A stretch of DNA of 64,000 nt from Bradyrhizobium stylosanthis (GCF_001641335.1 NZ_LVEM01000002.1:723663-787662); one strand, 5' to 3'; positions 44,481 through 54,033 are shown, counted from the first letter of the stretch. Numbers and translations: made by a program. The notes: generated by a model not told the origin, from the letters alone.

Positions 44481-45347
44481 ATGAGCGACAAGGCCGTCAT
44501 CACCTGCGCGCTGAACGGCGTGCTCACCGATCCGAAGCAGCACAACGTGCCCGTGACGCCCGAGCAGATGGCGCGCGAGGCCAAGGCTGCGTTCGATGCC
44601 GGTGCGTCCGTCATGCACATCCACCTGCGCCAGCAGGCGCCGGGCAAGGGACACCTGCCGTCCTGGGAGGTCGCGGTCAGCAAGGAGATCCAGCAGGCGA
44701 TCCGCGAGGCCTGCCCGGGCGTGATCATCAACCACACCTCCGGCGTGTCAGGGCCGAATTACTCCGGCGCACTCGACTGCATCCGGGAAACGAAGCCGGA
44801 GATCGCCGCCTGCAACGCCGGCTCGCTGAACTATTTGAAGGTGAAGGCCGACAACACCTGGGCCTGGCCGCCGATGATGTTCGATAACGCGGTCGAGAAG
44901 GTGAAGGACTATCTCGACGTCATGAACGCGGTCGGTACCATCCCCGAGTTCGAATGCTTCGACGTCGGCATCGTGCGCTGCGTCGGCATGTATCACCAGG
45001 TCGGCATGTATAAAGGCCCGCTCGAATACAATTTTGTCATGGGCGTTGCGTCCGGCATGCCGTCGGACCCCGAGCTGCTGCCGATCCTGATCAAGCTGAA
45101 GCGGCCCGAAGCGAAGTTTCAGGTCACCGCCATCGGCCGCGAAGAAATCTGGCCGCTGCATCAGCGCTGCGCCGAGCTCGGCGGCCATTTGCGCACCGGC
45201 CTCGAGGACACTTTCTATCTCGCCGACGGCACGAAGGTGACGTCGAACGGCCAGCTGATCGAAGCCATCGCCGCCTGTGCAAGGCGCGCCGGCCGCGAGG
45301 TCGCGTCACCGGCCGAGGCACGGAAGATCTTTGGGACGAATCGGTAA
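44481..45347 (+). CDS. BKACE family beta-keto acid cleavage enzyme (DUF849)
   Basis: Protein of 288 residues with the BKACE TIM-barrel. These enzymes join a beta-keto acid with acetyl-CoA and give acetoacetate plus a new acyl-CoA; the lysine-fermentation 3-keto-5-aminohexanoate cleavage enzyme is the best known member. Zinc ligands are His46 and His48 in MHIHLR and a Glu in FECFD. VIINHTSGV and CNAGSLNYL are further family blocks. The start at 44481 (MSDKAV) is used; an in-frame start at 44463 is possible. With the carboxylase subunits downstream this suggests degradation of a keto-acyl intermediate. Confidence 0.92.
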   Translation: MSDKAVITCALNGVLTDPKQHNVPVTPEQMAREAKAAFDAGASVMHIHLRQQAPGKGHLPSWEVAVSKEIQQAIREACPGVIINHTSGVSGPNYSGALDCIRETKPEIAACNAGSLNYLKVKADNTWAWPPMMFDNAVEKVKDYLDVMNAVGTIPEFECFDVGIVRCVGMYHQVGMYKGPLEYNFVMGVASGMPSDPELLPILIKLKRPEAKFQVTAIGREEIWPLHQRCAELGGHLRTGLEDTFYLADGTKVTSNGQLIEAIAACARRAGREVASPAEARKIFGTNR

Positions 45348-45356
45348 CTCAAATCC

Positions 45357-45436
45357 TGTCATTCCGGGGCACGCGAAGCGTGAACCCGGAATCTCGAGGT
45401 TCCGGGTTCGATGCTGCGCATCGCCCCGGAACGACG
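45357..45436. repeat. Palindromic repeat, family E
   Basis: Arms TGTCATTCCGGGGCACGCGA and ATCGCCCCGGAACGACGG, with GAACCCGGAATCTCGAGG and TTCCGGGTTC forming an inner hairpin. It lies between the BKACE and carboxyltransferase genes. Confidence 0.78.
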
Positions 45437-45443
45437 GAGCAAG

Positions 45444-47066
45444 TTGAACGTGTCCATTCTTGAAAACACCATTTCCCCCGGCAGCGCGGCCTATCACGCC
45501 AACCGTGACGGCATGCTCGGTCTGATCGACCGCATGCGTGCGCTGGAAGAGCGCACGCGCGCGGCGTCCGCTGCCGCGAAGGATCGTTTCCATAAGCGCG
45601 GCCAGCTGCTGCCGCGCGAGCGCGTCGCGCTGGTGCTCGATCCCGGTGCGCCCTTCATTGAGCTGTCGACGCTTGCCGGCTACATGTTCGACGTGCCGGA
45701 CGCGAACAAGAGTGTGCCCGGTGGTGGCGTCATCGCCGGCATCGGCTTCGTCTCGGGCATCCGCTGCATGGTCAGCGCCAACGACGCCGGCATCGATGCC
45801 GGCGCACTGCAGCCCTATGGCCTCGACAAGACGCTGCGCGTGCAGGAGCTCGCGCTGGAGAACAAGCTGCCTTATGTGCAGCTCGTCGAAAGCGCCGGCG
45901 CCAATCTGCTGCGCTACCGCGTCGAGGATTTCGTCCGCGGAGGCAACATCTTCCGCAACCTCGCGCGGCTCTCGGCGGCAGGCCTGCCCGTCGTCACCGT
46001 CACGCATGGCTCCTCGACCGCGGGCGGCGCGTATCAAACGGGCCTCTCCGACTACATCGTCATGGTGCGCGGCCGCACCCGCGCGTTCCTCGCAGGGCCG
46101 CCGCTGCTGAAGGCCGCGACCGGCGAGATCGCGACCGAAGAAGAGCTCGGCGGCGCCGAGATGCACACCCAGGTCTCCGGCCTCGGTGACTACCTTGCCG
46201 AGGACGACCGCGACGCACTGCGCATCGCCCGCGAGATCATGGCCGCGCTGGAGTGGGAACGGCCGAACAAGGTGGCTCCCGAGTTCAAGCCGCCGCGCTA
46301 CGACCAGGACGAACTGCTCGGCATCATGCCGATGGACCACAAGCGCCCGGTCGACATGAAGCAGGTGATCGCGCGCATCATCGACGATTCCGACTTCACC
46401 GAGATGGCGCCCAACTACGGCCCGGCCACCGTCTGCGGCCATGCCCGCATCGAGGGGCAGGCCATCGGCATCATCACCAACAATGGCCCGCTCGATCCCG
46501 CCGGCGCCAACAAGGCGACGCACTTCATCCAGGCCTGCTGCCAGACCCGCACGCCGATCCTCTACCTCAACAACACCACCGGCTACATGGTCGGCAAGGC
46601 TTATGAGGAAGCCGGCATGATCAAGCACGGCTCCAAGATGATCCAGGCGGTGACCTCCGCGACGGTGCCGCAGATCACGATCTATTGCGGCGCCTCCTTC
46701 GGTGCCGGCAATTACGGCATGTGCGGACGCGGCTTCCATCCGCGCTTCTGCTTCTCCTGGCCCAACGCCAAGACCGCGGTGATGGGCGGCGAGCAGGCGG
46801 CCGAGACCATGGCGATCGTGACGGAAGCCGCCGCCGCGCGCCGCGGCAAGCCGGTCGAGAAAGAGAAGCTCGATGCCATGAAGGCGCAGATCGTCGGCGT
46901 GTTCGACGGTCAGATGGACGTGTTCTCGACCAGCGCCCGCGTGCTCGACGACGGCGTGATCGATCCGCGCGACACCCGCGCGGTCCTGTCCGAAGTGCTC
47001 GCGATCTGCCGCGAGGGTGACACGCGCACGCCTCAGCGCATGCAATTCTCGGTGGCCCGCCCATGA
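45444..47066 (+). CDS. Acyl-CoA carboxylase beta subunit (carboxyltransferase)
   Basis: Protein of 540 residues with the two crotonase-like halves of biotin-dependent carboxyltransferases: VSANDAGIDAGALQPYGLDK and VTHGSSTAGGAYQTGLSDYI in the N-half, ILYLNNTTGYMVGKAYEEAG and YCGASFGAGNYGMCGRGFHP in the C-half. It carboxylates an acyl-CoA from carboxybiotin. Similarity style is of methylcrotonyl/geranyl/propionyl-CoA carboxylases rather than AccA/AccD. The biotin subunit gene overlaps it by 4 bp. The TTG at 45444, with GGAG upstream, starts MNVSILENT; a GTG six bases further is equally possible. Substrate not certain. Confidence 0.9.
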   Translation: MNVSILENTISPGSAAYHANRDGMLGLIDRMRALEERTRAASAAAKDRFHKRGQLLPRERVALVLDPGAPFIELSTLAGYMFDVPDANKSVPGGGVIAGIGFVSGIRCMVSANDAGIDAGALQPYGLDKTLRVQELALENKLPYVQLVESAGANLLRYRVEDFVRGGNIFRNLARLSAAGLPVVTVTHGSSTAGGAYQTGLSDYIVMVRGRTRAFLAGPPLLKAATGEIATEEELGGAEMHTQVSGLGDYLAEDDRDALRIAREIMAALEWERPNKVAPEFKPPRYDQDELLGIMPMDHKRPVDMKQVIARIIDDSDFTEMAPNYGPATVCGHARIEGQAIGIITNNGPLDPAGANKATHFIQACCQTRTPILYLNNTTGYMVGKAYEEAGMIKHGSKMIQAVTSATVPQITIYCGASFGAGNYGMCGRGFHPRFCFSWPNAKTAVMGGEQAAETMAIVTEAAAARRGKPVEKEKLDAMKAQIVGVFDGQMDVFSTSARVLDDGVIDPRDTRAVLSEVLAICREGDTRTPQRMQFSVARP

Positions 47067-49039
47067 GGAACGGATCAGTGCATCACCGCCCTTTCTTCAA
47101 GATCCTGGTCGCCAATCGCGGCGAGATCGCACTGCGCGTGATGCGCAGCGCGCGGCAGCTGGGCCTCGGCGTCGTCGCAGTCTATTCGGACGCCGATCGC
47201 GATGCGCTCCACGTGCGTCAGGCCGATCAGGCCGTGCGCATCGGCGAAGCGCTGCCGGCGCAATCCTATCTCAACATCCCCTCAATCATTGCCGCGGCCA
47301 AGGCGAGCGGCGCGGATGCCGTTCACCCCGGCTATGGCTTCCTCGCCGAGAACGAAGATTTTGCGCAAGCCTGCAGGGATGCCGGGCTCGTCTTCATCGG
47401 CCCGTCGCCGCAGGCGATCGAGGCGATGGGCAACAAGGCCGGCGCCAAGGAGATCATGAAGAAGGCCGGCGTGCCCGTCGTGCCCGGCTATCAAGGCGCC
47501 GATCAGGGCGACGAAATCATGCTCGCGGAAGCCAGGAAGATCGGCTTCCCTGTGATGATCAAGGCGGTCGCCGGCGGCGGTGGCCGCGGCATGCGGCTGG
47601 TTGCCGACGCCGCCTCGTTCCCCGATGCGCTGCGCAGCGCTCGATCGGAGGCCAAGGCGGCGTTCGGCGATGCCACCGTCATCCTCGAGCGCGCCATCCA
47701 GAATCCGCGCCATATCGAGATCCAGGTGTTCGGCGACAGCCACGGCAACGCCATCCATCTCGGCGAGCGCGACTGCTCGGTGCAGCGGCGGCACCAGAAG
47801 CTGATCGAGGAGGCGCCGTCGCCCGCGGTCACGCCGGAGCTGCGCGCGAAGATGGGCGAGGTCGCGGTATCCGCGGTGAAGGCACTGCGCTACGAGGGCG
47901 CCGGCACGCTGGAATTCCTGCTCGATGCCAGCGGCGAGTTCTACTTCATGGAGATGAACACGCGTCTCCAGGTCGAGCATCCCGTCACCGAGGCGATCAC
48001 CGGGCTCGATCTTGTCGAGCTGCAGCTCCGCGTCGCGCGCGCCGAGCCATTGCCGGTGAAGCAGCAGGACATCAAGTTCTCGGGTCACGCGATCGAGGTG
48101 CGGCTGTGCTCGGAAGATGCCGCACAGGACTTCATGCCGCAGTCCGGCCGCATGACGCGCTGGCAGGTGCCTGACGGCATCCGCGTCGAGCATGCGCTGC
48201 AACCGGGTTCGGAGATCCCGCCGTTCTACGATTCCATGATCGCCAAGGTGATCAGCCACGGCGCCACGCGCGAGGAGGCGAGGGGACGGCTGATCGTCGG
48301 CCTCGAGCAGCTCACCGCGTTCGGCGTGACGACCAACCAGGCCTTCCTGATGTCCTGCCTGCGCCATCCGGGCTTTGCCGGGGGCGAGGTGACGACCGCC
48401 TTCATTGGCGCGCATCGCGACGAGCTGCTGGCGCCGCGCGCGGATGCCGCATTCGACACGGCGCTGGCGGGCCTGCTGCTCTACGTCACCAACCCGCGCG
48501 CGCCGTCCTGGCAGGGCGGGCGCAGTCTCGCCGCCACCTTTCCGTTGCCTGCGAAGATCGAGATCGCCGGCCACACGCACGAACTCGAAGTCACGCGCGA
48601 GCGCGATGGCAGCTACACCGTCGCTGCCGATGGCCGTCAGGACAAGTTCGAGATCGATCAGCTTGACGCTGACGCGATCCGCTTCCGCCATGATGGCGTG
48701 ATGGACAGCGCAAAATTCCTGCGCGATGGCGATCGGCTGTACGTGCAGCACCGCGGCATCCCCGCCGCGGTCACCGATCTCACCCTCGCAGCACCGAAGA
48801 CCGCTGCGAGCAACGGCGGCGACGGCAAGGTCCGCGCCGCCATGAACGGTCGCATCGTCGCCGTCCTGGTCAAGCCGGGCGATCGCGTCACCATCGGCCA
48901 GCCGGTGATGACGCTCGAAGCGATGAAGATGGAGCACGTCCACAAGGCCGGCATCGACGGCATCGTCGCCGCGATCGACGTCGCCGAGGGCGAGCAGGTC
49001 ACGACGGGCAGGATCGTCGCGGAGATCGGAGCCGGCTAA
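47063..49039 (+). CDS. Acyl-CoA carboxylase alpha subunit (biotin carboxylase and BCCP)
   Basis: Protein of 658 residues. Residues 10-455 are the biotin carboxylase: KILVANRGEIALRVMRSARQ, the ATP-grasp glycine loop VAGGGGRGMR and FMEMNTRLQVEHPVTE. A linker domain follows, then the biotin carboxyl carrier domain with EAMKMEH, Lys622 being the biotinylation site. This single-chain arrangement is that of the alpha subunit of methylcrotonyl-, geranyl- or propionyl-CoA carboxylase. Starting ATG overlaps the beta subunit stop (ATGA at 47063-47066). The pair can carboxylate an unsaturated or branched acyl-CoA from the dehydrogenases upstream. Confidence 0.92.
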   Translation: MRNGSVHHRPFFKILVANRGEIALRVMRSARQLGLGVVAVYSDADRDALHVRQADQAVRIGEALPAQSYLNIPSIIAAAKASGADAVHPGYGFLAENEDFAQACRDAGLVFIGPSPQAIEAMGNKAGAKEIMKKAGVPVVPGYQGADQGDEIMLAEARKIGFPVMIKAVAGGGGRGMRLVADAASFPDALRSARSEAKAAFGDATVILERAIQNPRHIEIQVFGDSHGNAIHLGERDCSVQRRHQKLIEEAPSPAVTPELRAKMGEVAVSAVKALRYEGAGTLEFLLDASGEFYFMEMNTRLQVEHPVTEAITGLDLVELQLRVARAEPLPVKQQDIKFSGHAIEVRLCSEDAAQDFMPQSGRMTRWQVPDGIRVEHALQPGSEIPPFYDSMIAKVISHGATREEARGRLIVGLEQLTAFGVTTNQAFLMSCLRHPGFAGGEVTTAFIGAHRDELLAPRADAAFDTALAGLLLYVTNPRAPSWQGGRSLAATFPLPAKIEIAGHTHELEVTRERDGSYTVAADGRQDKFEIDQLDADAIRFRHDGVMDSAKFLRDGDRLYVQHRGIPAAVTDLTLAAPKTAASNGGDGKVRAAMNGRIVAVLVKPGDRVTIGQPVMTLEAMKMEHVHKAGIDGIVAAIDVAEGEQVTTGRIVAEIGAG

Positions 49040-49047
49040 GGCGGTAC

Positions 49048-49135
49048 CGTAGGGTGGGCAAAGGCGCGAAGCGCCCTGCCCAGGGAGGTCAAGCGTACCC
49101 GGGGTGGTGGACACGCTTCGCTTTGGCCCCCTACG
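49048..49135. repeat. Dispersed palindromic repeat, family B (copy 4)
   Basis: Begins CGTAGGGTGGGCAAAGGCGC and ends, imperfectly, with CTTCGCTTTGGCCCCCTACG. Diverged copy just after the carboxylase alpha stop. Confidence 0.78.
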
Positions 49136-49208
49136 GAACCTGCCGTTCGGCGAGAATTTCAATGATTTCAATGAAGTTTCGGCGCATAATGGCCTCGCAG
49201 GGTGACCG

Positions 49209-49250
49209 TTGAACAACGTTCAATCTTGAACTATATTGAACATTGTTCAT
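49209..49250. promoter_or_regulatory. Double palindromic operator upstream of the ceramidase-like gene
   Basis: TTGAACAACGTTCAA at 49209-49223 is a perfect palindrome with 6-bp arms, and TGAACATTGTTCA at 49237-49249 is a second with 5-bp arms and the same TGAAC/GTTCA half-sites. The centres are 27 bp apart, and a further TTGAAC half-site lies between them (49226-49231). The ceramidase start is at 49268. This pattern is typical of a TetR- or LysR-class operator, but no regulator gene is adjacent. Confidence 0.6.
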
Positions 49251-49267
49251 TTTGTCGGGAGGCCCGC

Positions 49268-50077
49268 ATGCAGCGCGCAACTGATTCCCCTCCAGAGACC
49301 AATGCTACGTCCCGCTTCCTGCCGTCCCGGCTTCCCCTCGCCGGAGCACAGGTCGGCGAAACATACCTGAGCGCCGCTGTCCTCCTCCTGGTGCTGGCGG
49401 CAATCTTCGCGCCGGCTCTGTCTGCCTCCGCCTGGCCGATCCCGCATTACGTCGACAGTCGCAGCTGGTTCGGCTTGCCCAATGCCGGCGATGTGCTGAG
49501 CAACCTCGCCTTCCTCGCGCTGGGTGTCTGGGGCCTGGTGCTGCTGCGCGCCCGTCCCGATGCGCCCGCGGGCACAGGCTGGCTCTTCGTGGGGCTGATC
49601 CTCACTTGCGTGGGCTCGACTTTCTATCATCTCGCTCCCGACGTGCCGCAGCGCCTCGTGGCAGATCGCCTCGGCATGGCGGTGGCATTCGCGGGCCTTC
49701 TCGGCATCGCAGCCAGCGAGCGCGTCAGCATGCGCGCCGGCCGGGTGCTGGTGCTGCTGATGATGGTTGCGGGTCCGCTCGCGGCCTGGGTGGCGCGCGA
49801 CAACATCACGCCATGGGCCGTCGTGCAGTTCGGCGGCATGGCGCTCGCGGTGGGACTGGCGTTGACACGACCTCGCCCCGGTGCGCTTGGCGTGCCGCTC
49901 GGCGGCGTGATCTTCTTCTATGTGCTGGCCAAGCTCTTCGAGCTCGGCGATGCGACCGTGTTCGAAGCGACGGGGCATCTTGTCTCGGGTCATACGCTCA
50001 AGCATCTCGCCGCCGCGCTGGCTGCGTGGCCGGTGATTAGCACGCTCCGTGATCGTAGGGTGGGCAAAGGCGCATAG
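49268..50077 (+). CDS. Ceramidase-like (alkaline phytoceramidase family) membrane protein
   Basis: Protein of 269 residues with seven predicted helices (LSAAVLLLVLAAIFAPALSA, NLAFLALGVWGLVLL, WLFVGLILTCVGSTFYHLAP, VLVLLMMVAGPLAAW, VVQFGGMALAVGLAL, VIFFYVLAKLFEL and a last LAAALAAWPVISTL). STFYHLAPD and GHTLKHLAAA supply the histidine-containing motifs of the CREST hydrolase superfamily; DRLGMAVAF is also typical. In this family zinc-dependent amide hydrolysis of sphingoid lipids is known, but bacterial members have unproven substrates. The ATG at 49268 has GGGAGG upstream. The last residues, RRVGKGA, and the stop codon are encoded by a family B repeat. Confidence 0.82.
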   Translation: MQRATDSPPETNATSRFLPSRLPLAGAQVGETYLSAAVLLLVLAAIFAPALSASAWPIPHYVDSRSWFGLPNAGDVLSNLAFLALGVWGLVLLRARPDAPAGTGWLFVGLILTCVGSTFYHLAPDVPQRLVADRLGMAVAFAGLLGIAASERVSMRAGRVLVLLMMVAGPLAAWVARDNITPWAVVQFGGMALAVGLALTRPRPGALGVPLGGVIFFYVLAKLFELGDATVFEATGHLVSGHTLKHLAAALAAWPVISTLRDRRVGKGA

Positions 50078-50179
50078 CGCCGTGCCCACCATCGTGTGGT
50101 GATCGCAGTTTGGAATGGTGGGCGCGCTTCCGCCTTCGCTCTTCGAGCTACGGCGGACAAGTCGCTTTGCCCACCTACG
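50054..50179. repeat. Dispersed palindromic repeat, family B (copy 5)
   Basis: Begins CGTAGGGTGGGCAAAGGCGC inside the last codons of the ceramidase-like gene and ends with CGCTTTGCCCACCTACG before the ABC transporter gene. Confidence 0.82.
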
Positions 50180-50183
50180 AGCC

Positions 50184-51179
50184 CTACGCAACCGCGTTGT
50201 TTCGCCCCGTCCCCTCATTCAGCAGGCACGCCACCTGGTGCCCGTCGCCGGCATCCAGCAGCGCGGGGCGCTCCGTCCTGCAGCGCTCCATCGCGAACCG
50301 GCAGCGGGTGTGAAACGCGCAGCCGGACGGCGGATTGACCGGGCTCGGCACATCGCCATCGACCAGCGGCACCAGCTTCTTTGCGAGCGGATTGGCGACC
50401 GGCACCGAGGCGAGCAGCGCCTGCGTGTAGGGATGCCTGGGGTTGCGGAACAGCTCGTCCTTGTCGGCGATCTCGACGATGCGGCCGAGATACATCACGG
50501 CCACGCGATGGCTGATATGTGCGACCACGGCGAGGTCGTGCGCGATGAAGAGATAGGAGAAGCCGTGCTGGCGCTGCAGGTCGATCAGCAGGTTGATCAC
50601 CTGCGCCTGGATCGAGACGTCGAGCGCGGACACCGGCTCGTCGCAGACGATCAGGCGCGGCTCCAGCGCGAGCGCGCGGGCGATGCAGATGCGCTGGCGC
50701 TGGCCGCCAGAAAACTGGTGCGGGAAATTCTGCATCTGGTCCGGCCGCAGGCCCACTTGCTCGAACAGTCTTGCGACCCGCGCCTCCAGCTCCTTGCCGC
50801 TCGCGAGCCCGTGCACGGCCAGCGGTTCGCCGACGATGTCGCCCGCGGTCATGCGCGGATTGAGCGAGGCAAAGGGATCCTGGAATACGATCTGCATCGA
50901 GCGGCGGTGCGGGCGCAGCGCGGTCTTGGACAGATGCGTGATGTCCTCGCCCTCGAGCCGGATCTGGCCCGAGGTCGGCTCGACCAGCCGCAGCACGCTG
51001 CGTGCCACCGTCGACTTGCCGCAGCCGGATTCGCCGACGAGCCCGAGCGTCTCGCCGGTGCCGAGCGAGAACGAGACGCCATCCACCGCATGCACGGTGC
51101 CGACCTGCCGGCGCAGCACGCCGGCGCGCACCGGATAGTGTTTCGTGAGGTCGGTGACCTCGAGCAGCGCCTCGGTCAT
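50184..51179 (-). CDS. Oligopeptide-type ABC transporter ATP-binding protein (DppF/OppF-like)
   Basis: Protein of 331 residues. Walker [14 protein letters not shown], signature SGGQRQRIC, Walker [14 protein letters not shown], and the C-terminal oligopeptide/dipeptide extension with [14 protein letters not shown] (cysteine motif of the family). It energises import of peptides or related substrates across the inner membrane. The ATG at 51179 overlaps the stop of the partner ATPase gene (ATGA). A longer frame to 51236 is open but would run inside the partner gene. Confidence 0.92.
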   Translation of the reverse strand: MTEALLEVTDLTKHYPVRAGVLRRQVGTVHAVDGVSFSLGTGETLGLVGESGCGKSTVARSVLRLVEPTSGQIRLEGEDITHLSKTALRPHRRSMQIVFQDPFASLNPRMTAGDIVGEPLAVHGLASGKELEARVARLFEQVGLRPDQMQNFPHQFSGGQRQRICIARALALEPRLIVCDEPVSALDVSIQAQVINLLIDLQRQHGFSYLFIAHDLAVVAHISHRVAVMYLGRIVEIADKDELFRNPRHPYTQALLASVPVANPLAKKLVPLVDGDVPSPVNPPSGCAFHTRCRFAMERCRTERPALLDAGDGHQVACLLNEGTGRNNAVA

Positions 51180-52183
51180 GCCACCTCCGCCACTTCTTCC
51201 GCGCGCCAGCAGGCTGCGAGATGGCCGCCGCCCCAATCCGCCAGCGGCGGATATTCGGCCTCGCAGCGTTTCACCGCGAGCTTGCAGCGCGGTGCGAAGG
51301 CGCAGCCTTGCGGCAGCCGCACCAGCGAGGGCACGGTGCCGGGAATTTCGTTCAGCCGCGCCTGCGCGGGAGCGCCGGAGGCCGGCACCGCCGGGATCGA
51401 GGCCATCAATCCGCGCGTATAAGGATGCTTTGGCGCGGCGAACAGCGCCTCGACGCCGGCTTCCTCGACCTTCCGCCCCGCATACATCACGATCACGCGC
51501 TGCGCGGTCTGCGCGACGACGCCGAGATCGTGCGTGATCAGCACGAGGCCGGTGCCGAGCTCCCTCTGCAGGTCGAGGATCAGCGCCAGGATCTGCGCCT
51601 GGATGGTGACATCGAGTGCGGTGGTCGGCTCGTCCGCGATCAGCAGCGCCGGCCGGCAGGCCAGCGCCATCGCGATCATCGCGCGCTGGCGCATGCCGCC
51701 GGAGAGCTGGTGCGGATACTCGCGCGCACGCCGCGCCGGTTCGGGAATGCGCACCAGGCGCAGCATCTCGACCGCGATCTCACCGGCCTCCTTCCGCGAC
51801 AGGTTGCGATGCAGCCGCACCGCCTCGACGATCTGGTCGCCGATCCGGATCACCGGATTGAGCGAGGTCATCGGTTCCTGGAAGATCATGGAGATGCGGT
51901 TGCCCCTGACTGCGCGCATCTGCGCTTCGTCCAGCGCCAGCAGGTCGGTGCCTTCGAGCGTGACGGAGCCGCCGACGATGCGGCCGGGCGGATCGGGCAC
52001 GAGCCGCATCAGCGACAGCGCGGTGACGCTCTTGCCGCAACCGGATTCGCCGACGATCGCCAGCGTCTCGCCGCGCTTCACGGTGAAGGACAGGTCGTCC
52101 ACGGCCTTGAACAGGCCGGAATTGGTGAAGAACACCGTCTTCAGGTTCTTCACGTCGAGCACGAGATCGGATTTGTTCGCCAT
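51176..52183 (-). CDS. Oligopeptide-type ABC transporter ATP-binding protein (DppD/OppD-like)
   Basis: Protein of 335 residues from the ATG at 52183. Walker [14 protein letters not shown], signature [20 protein letters not shown] with Walker [13 protein letters not shown], and the C-terminal oligopeptide extension [14 protein letters not shown]. With the DppF-like protein it forms the asymmetric ATPase pair of a peptide importer. The start overlaps the permease stop by one base (TGATG). A frame open to 53017 would swallow the permease gene and is rejected. Confidence 0.92.
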   Translation of the reverse strand: MANKSDLVLDVKNLKTVFFTNSGLFKAVDDLSFTVKRGETLAIVGESGCGKSVTALSLMRLVPDPPGRIVGGSVTLEGTDLLALDEAQMRAVRGNRISMIFQEPMTSLNPVIRIGDQIVEAVRLHRNLSRKEAGEIAVEMLRLVRIPEPARRAREYPHQLSGGMRQRAMIAMALACRPALLIADEPTTALDVTIQAQILALILDLQRELGTGLVLITHDLGVVAQTAQRVIVMYAGRKVEEAGVEALFAAPKHPYTRGLMASIPAVPASGAPAQARLNEIPGTVPSLVRLPQGCAFAPRCKLAVKRCEAEYPPLADWGGGHLAACWRAEEVAEVA

Positions 52184-53076
52184 CAGCCGCGCTGCCGGGG
52201 ATCGAGGATGTCGCGCAGGGCGTCGCCGAACAGGTTCGCGCCGAACACGGCGAGGCTGATCGCGATGCCCGGGAAGATCACCAGCCACGGCGCGGTGCGG
52301 ACATACTCGGCGGCGGATTCGGAGAGCATGCGGCCCCATGACGGGTAAGGCTCGGGAATGCCGAGGCCGAGGAAGGAGAGCGAGGCTTCGGTGAGTATGG
52401 TCGAGCCGAGCTGCGCGGTGGCGAGTACGATCAGCGGCGCCAGCGTGTTCGGCAGCACGTGGCGGAGCGCGATGCGGACCTCGCTCATGCCGATCGATTT
52501 GGCGGCCTCGACGAAGGGCTGCTCGCGCAGCGCCAGCGTGTTGGCGCGGATGACGCGCGACACGGTCGGGATCAGCGGAATGGCGATGGCGATGATGACG
52601 TTCGGCAGCGACGGTCCGAGCGCGGCCGTCATGATCAGGGCCAGCACCAGCAGCGGCAGTGCCTGCAGCACATCGGAGACGCGCTGAAACACGAGGTCGA
52701 CCCAGCCGGAGAGATAGCCGGAGGTCAAACCGACGATGACGCCGATGGTGCCGCCGAGCGCGGTCGATCCGATCCCGACCGCGAGCGAGATGCGCGCGCC
52801 GTGGATGATGCGGCTGAACACGTCGCGGCCGAACGAGTCCGTCCCCATCCAGTGTGCCCAGCTCGGCCGGGCCAGCGCGCGGGCGGAATCGACCGTGAGC
52901 GGATCGTAGCGCGCAATGAAGTCGGCAAAGATCGCGGTGAGCACGAACACCGTCATGATGATGAGTCCGGCCGCGCCCAGCACGTGCCGCTGCGCCATGA
53001 ACAGCACGCGCCGCCACCCGCCAGTCGCATGCGCCCCGGCGCGTCTCAGTTCAACATCGAAGTCGATCGCGGCCAA
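52183..53076 (-). CDS. Oligopeptide-type ABC transporter permease (DppC-like)
   Basis: Protein of 297 residues with six or so membrane helices. The N-terminal region [20 protein letters not shown], with [20 protein letters not shown], is the family signature, and the EAA loop is visible as [20 protein letters not shown]. It forms the channel with the DppB-like permease. It begins 9 bp after the DppB-like stop and ends one base into the DppD-like start, so the operon is tightly packed. Confidence 0.93.
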   Translation of the reverse strand: MAAIDFDVELRRAGAHATGGWRRVLFMAQRHVLGAAGLIIMTVFVLTAIFADFIARYDPLTVDSARALARPSWAHWMGTDSFGRDVFSRIIHGARISLAVGIGSTALGGTIGVIVGLTSGYLSGWVDLVFQRVSDVLQALPLLVLALIMTAALGPSLPNVIIAIAIPLIPTVSRVIRANTLALREQPFVEAAKSIGMSEVRIALRHVLPNTLAPLIVLATAQLGSTILTEASLSFLGLGIPEPYPSWGRMLSESAAEYVRTAPWLVIFPGIAISLAVFGANLFGDALRDILDPRQRG

Positions 53077-53085
53077 ACAGCTCTC

Positions 53086-54033
53086 CTAATCGGTGTATCT
53101 GATGCGCGGATCGAACACCGCGTAGAGCATGTCGACGGTGAAGTTCGCGAACACCACCACGACGGCAATGAACATCACGAGGTTCTGCACGATCGGATAG
53201 TCGCGCCAGCGGATCGCCTCGACCAGGAAGCGCGCGACGCCGGGAATGTTGAATACGGTCTCGGTGACGATCAGGCCGCCGATCAGGAACGCCGCCTCGA
53301 TGCCGATCACGGTGATGACGGGCAGGATCGCGTTCTTCAGCGCGTGGTGATAATTCACGGCAGCGTCGGAGGCGCCCTTGGCGCGCGCCGTGCGGATATA
53401 GTCCTGCCGCAGCACTTCCAGCATCGATGATCGCGTGATGCGCATGGTCAGCGCGGCGCTGCGGAAACCGACGGCGGCGGCCGGGACGGCGTAGGTGGTG
53501 AACGCCTCCAGCCAGGTCTGCGGGTTCGGATTGAAGATCGGGATCTGGCCGAACATCGCCACCGCCGCGGTGAGGATGAGCAGGCCGAGCCAGAACGAGG
53601 GCAGCGACAAGCCGCTGAGGCTGACCACGCGCAGCGCGTAGTCGAGCTTTGTACCCTGCTTGACGGCGCTGATGACGCCCAGGGGAATGCCGATGGAGGC
53701 CGAGAACAGCAGCGCCAGGCCTGCGAGCCGCGCCGTGATCGGGATCCGCGGCAGGATCTCCTGCAGCGCCGGCTTCTCCGAGACGTAGGAGTAGCCGAAA
53801 TCGCCGCGCAGAAAGCCGCTGATCCAGTGCCAATATTGCACGATCAGCGGCTGGTCGATGCCGAGCTCTTTCTCCAGATTGGCCTTGTCGGCGGGATCGA
53901 CATAGCCGGCGGCGGCGAACAGGATGTCGACGATGTTGCCGGGCACGATGCGCAGCAGGAAGAAGATGACGATCGAGATCCCGAACAGGGTCACGAGCAT
54001 CAGGAACAGGCGTCGCACCAGATAGGCAAACAT
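53086..54033 (-). CDS. Oligopeptide-type ABC transporter permease (DppB-like)
   Basis: Protein of 315 residues with about six membrane helices. The opening FAYLVRRLFLMLVTLFGISI and the motif ARLAGLALLFSASIGIPLGV, the EAA loop YIRTARAKGASDAAVNYHHA and the late segment GLIVTETVFNIPGVARFLVE are typical of the DppB/OppB permease. It follows the binding-protein gene by 32 bp on the same strand. Confidence 0.93.
   Translation of the reverse strand: MFAYLVRRLFLMLVTLFGISIVIFFLLRIVPGNIVDILFAAAGYVDPADKANLEKELGIDQPLIVQYWHWISGFLRGDFGYSYVSEKPALQEILPRIPITARLAGLALLFSASIGIPLGVISAVKQGTKLDYALRVVSLSGLSLPSFWLGLLILTAAVAMFGQIPIFNPNPQTWLEAFTTYAVPAAAVGFRSAALTMRITRSSMLEVLRQDYIRTARAKGASDAAVNYHHALKNAILPVITVIGIEAAFLIGGLIVTETVFNIPGVARFLVEAIRWRDYPIVQNLVMFIAVVVVFANFTVDMLYAVFDPRIRYTD

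Noticed and set aside
45444-49039. Calling the carboxylase pair geranyl-CoA or methylcrotonyl-CoA carboxylase
   Set aside because: The domain layout fits both and also propionyl-CoA carboxylase. No diagnostic residue could be judged by eye and the companion hydratase or lyase genes are absent.
52184-53017. Upstream extension of the DppD-like ATPase gene
   Set aside because: It would overlap the whole DppC-like permease in another frame. [13 protein letters not shown] at 52183 is the normal ATPase start.
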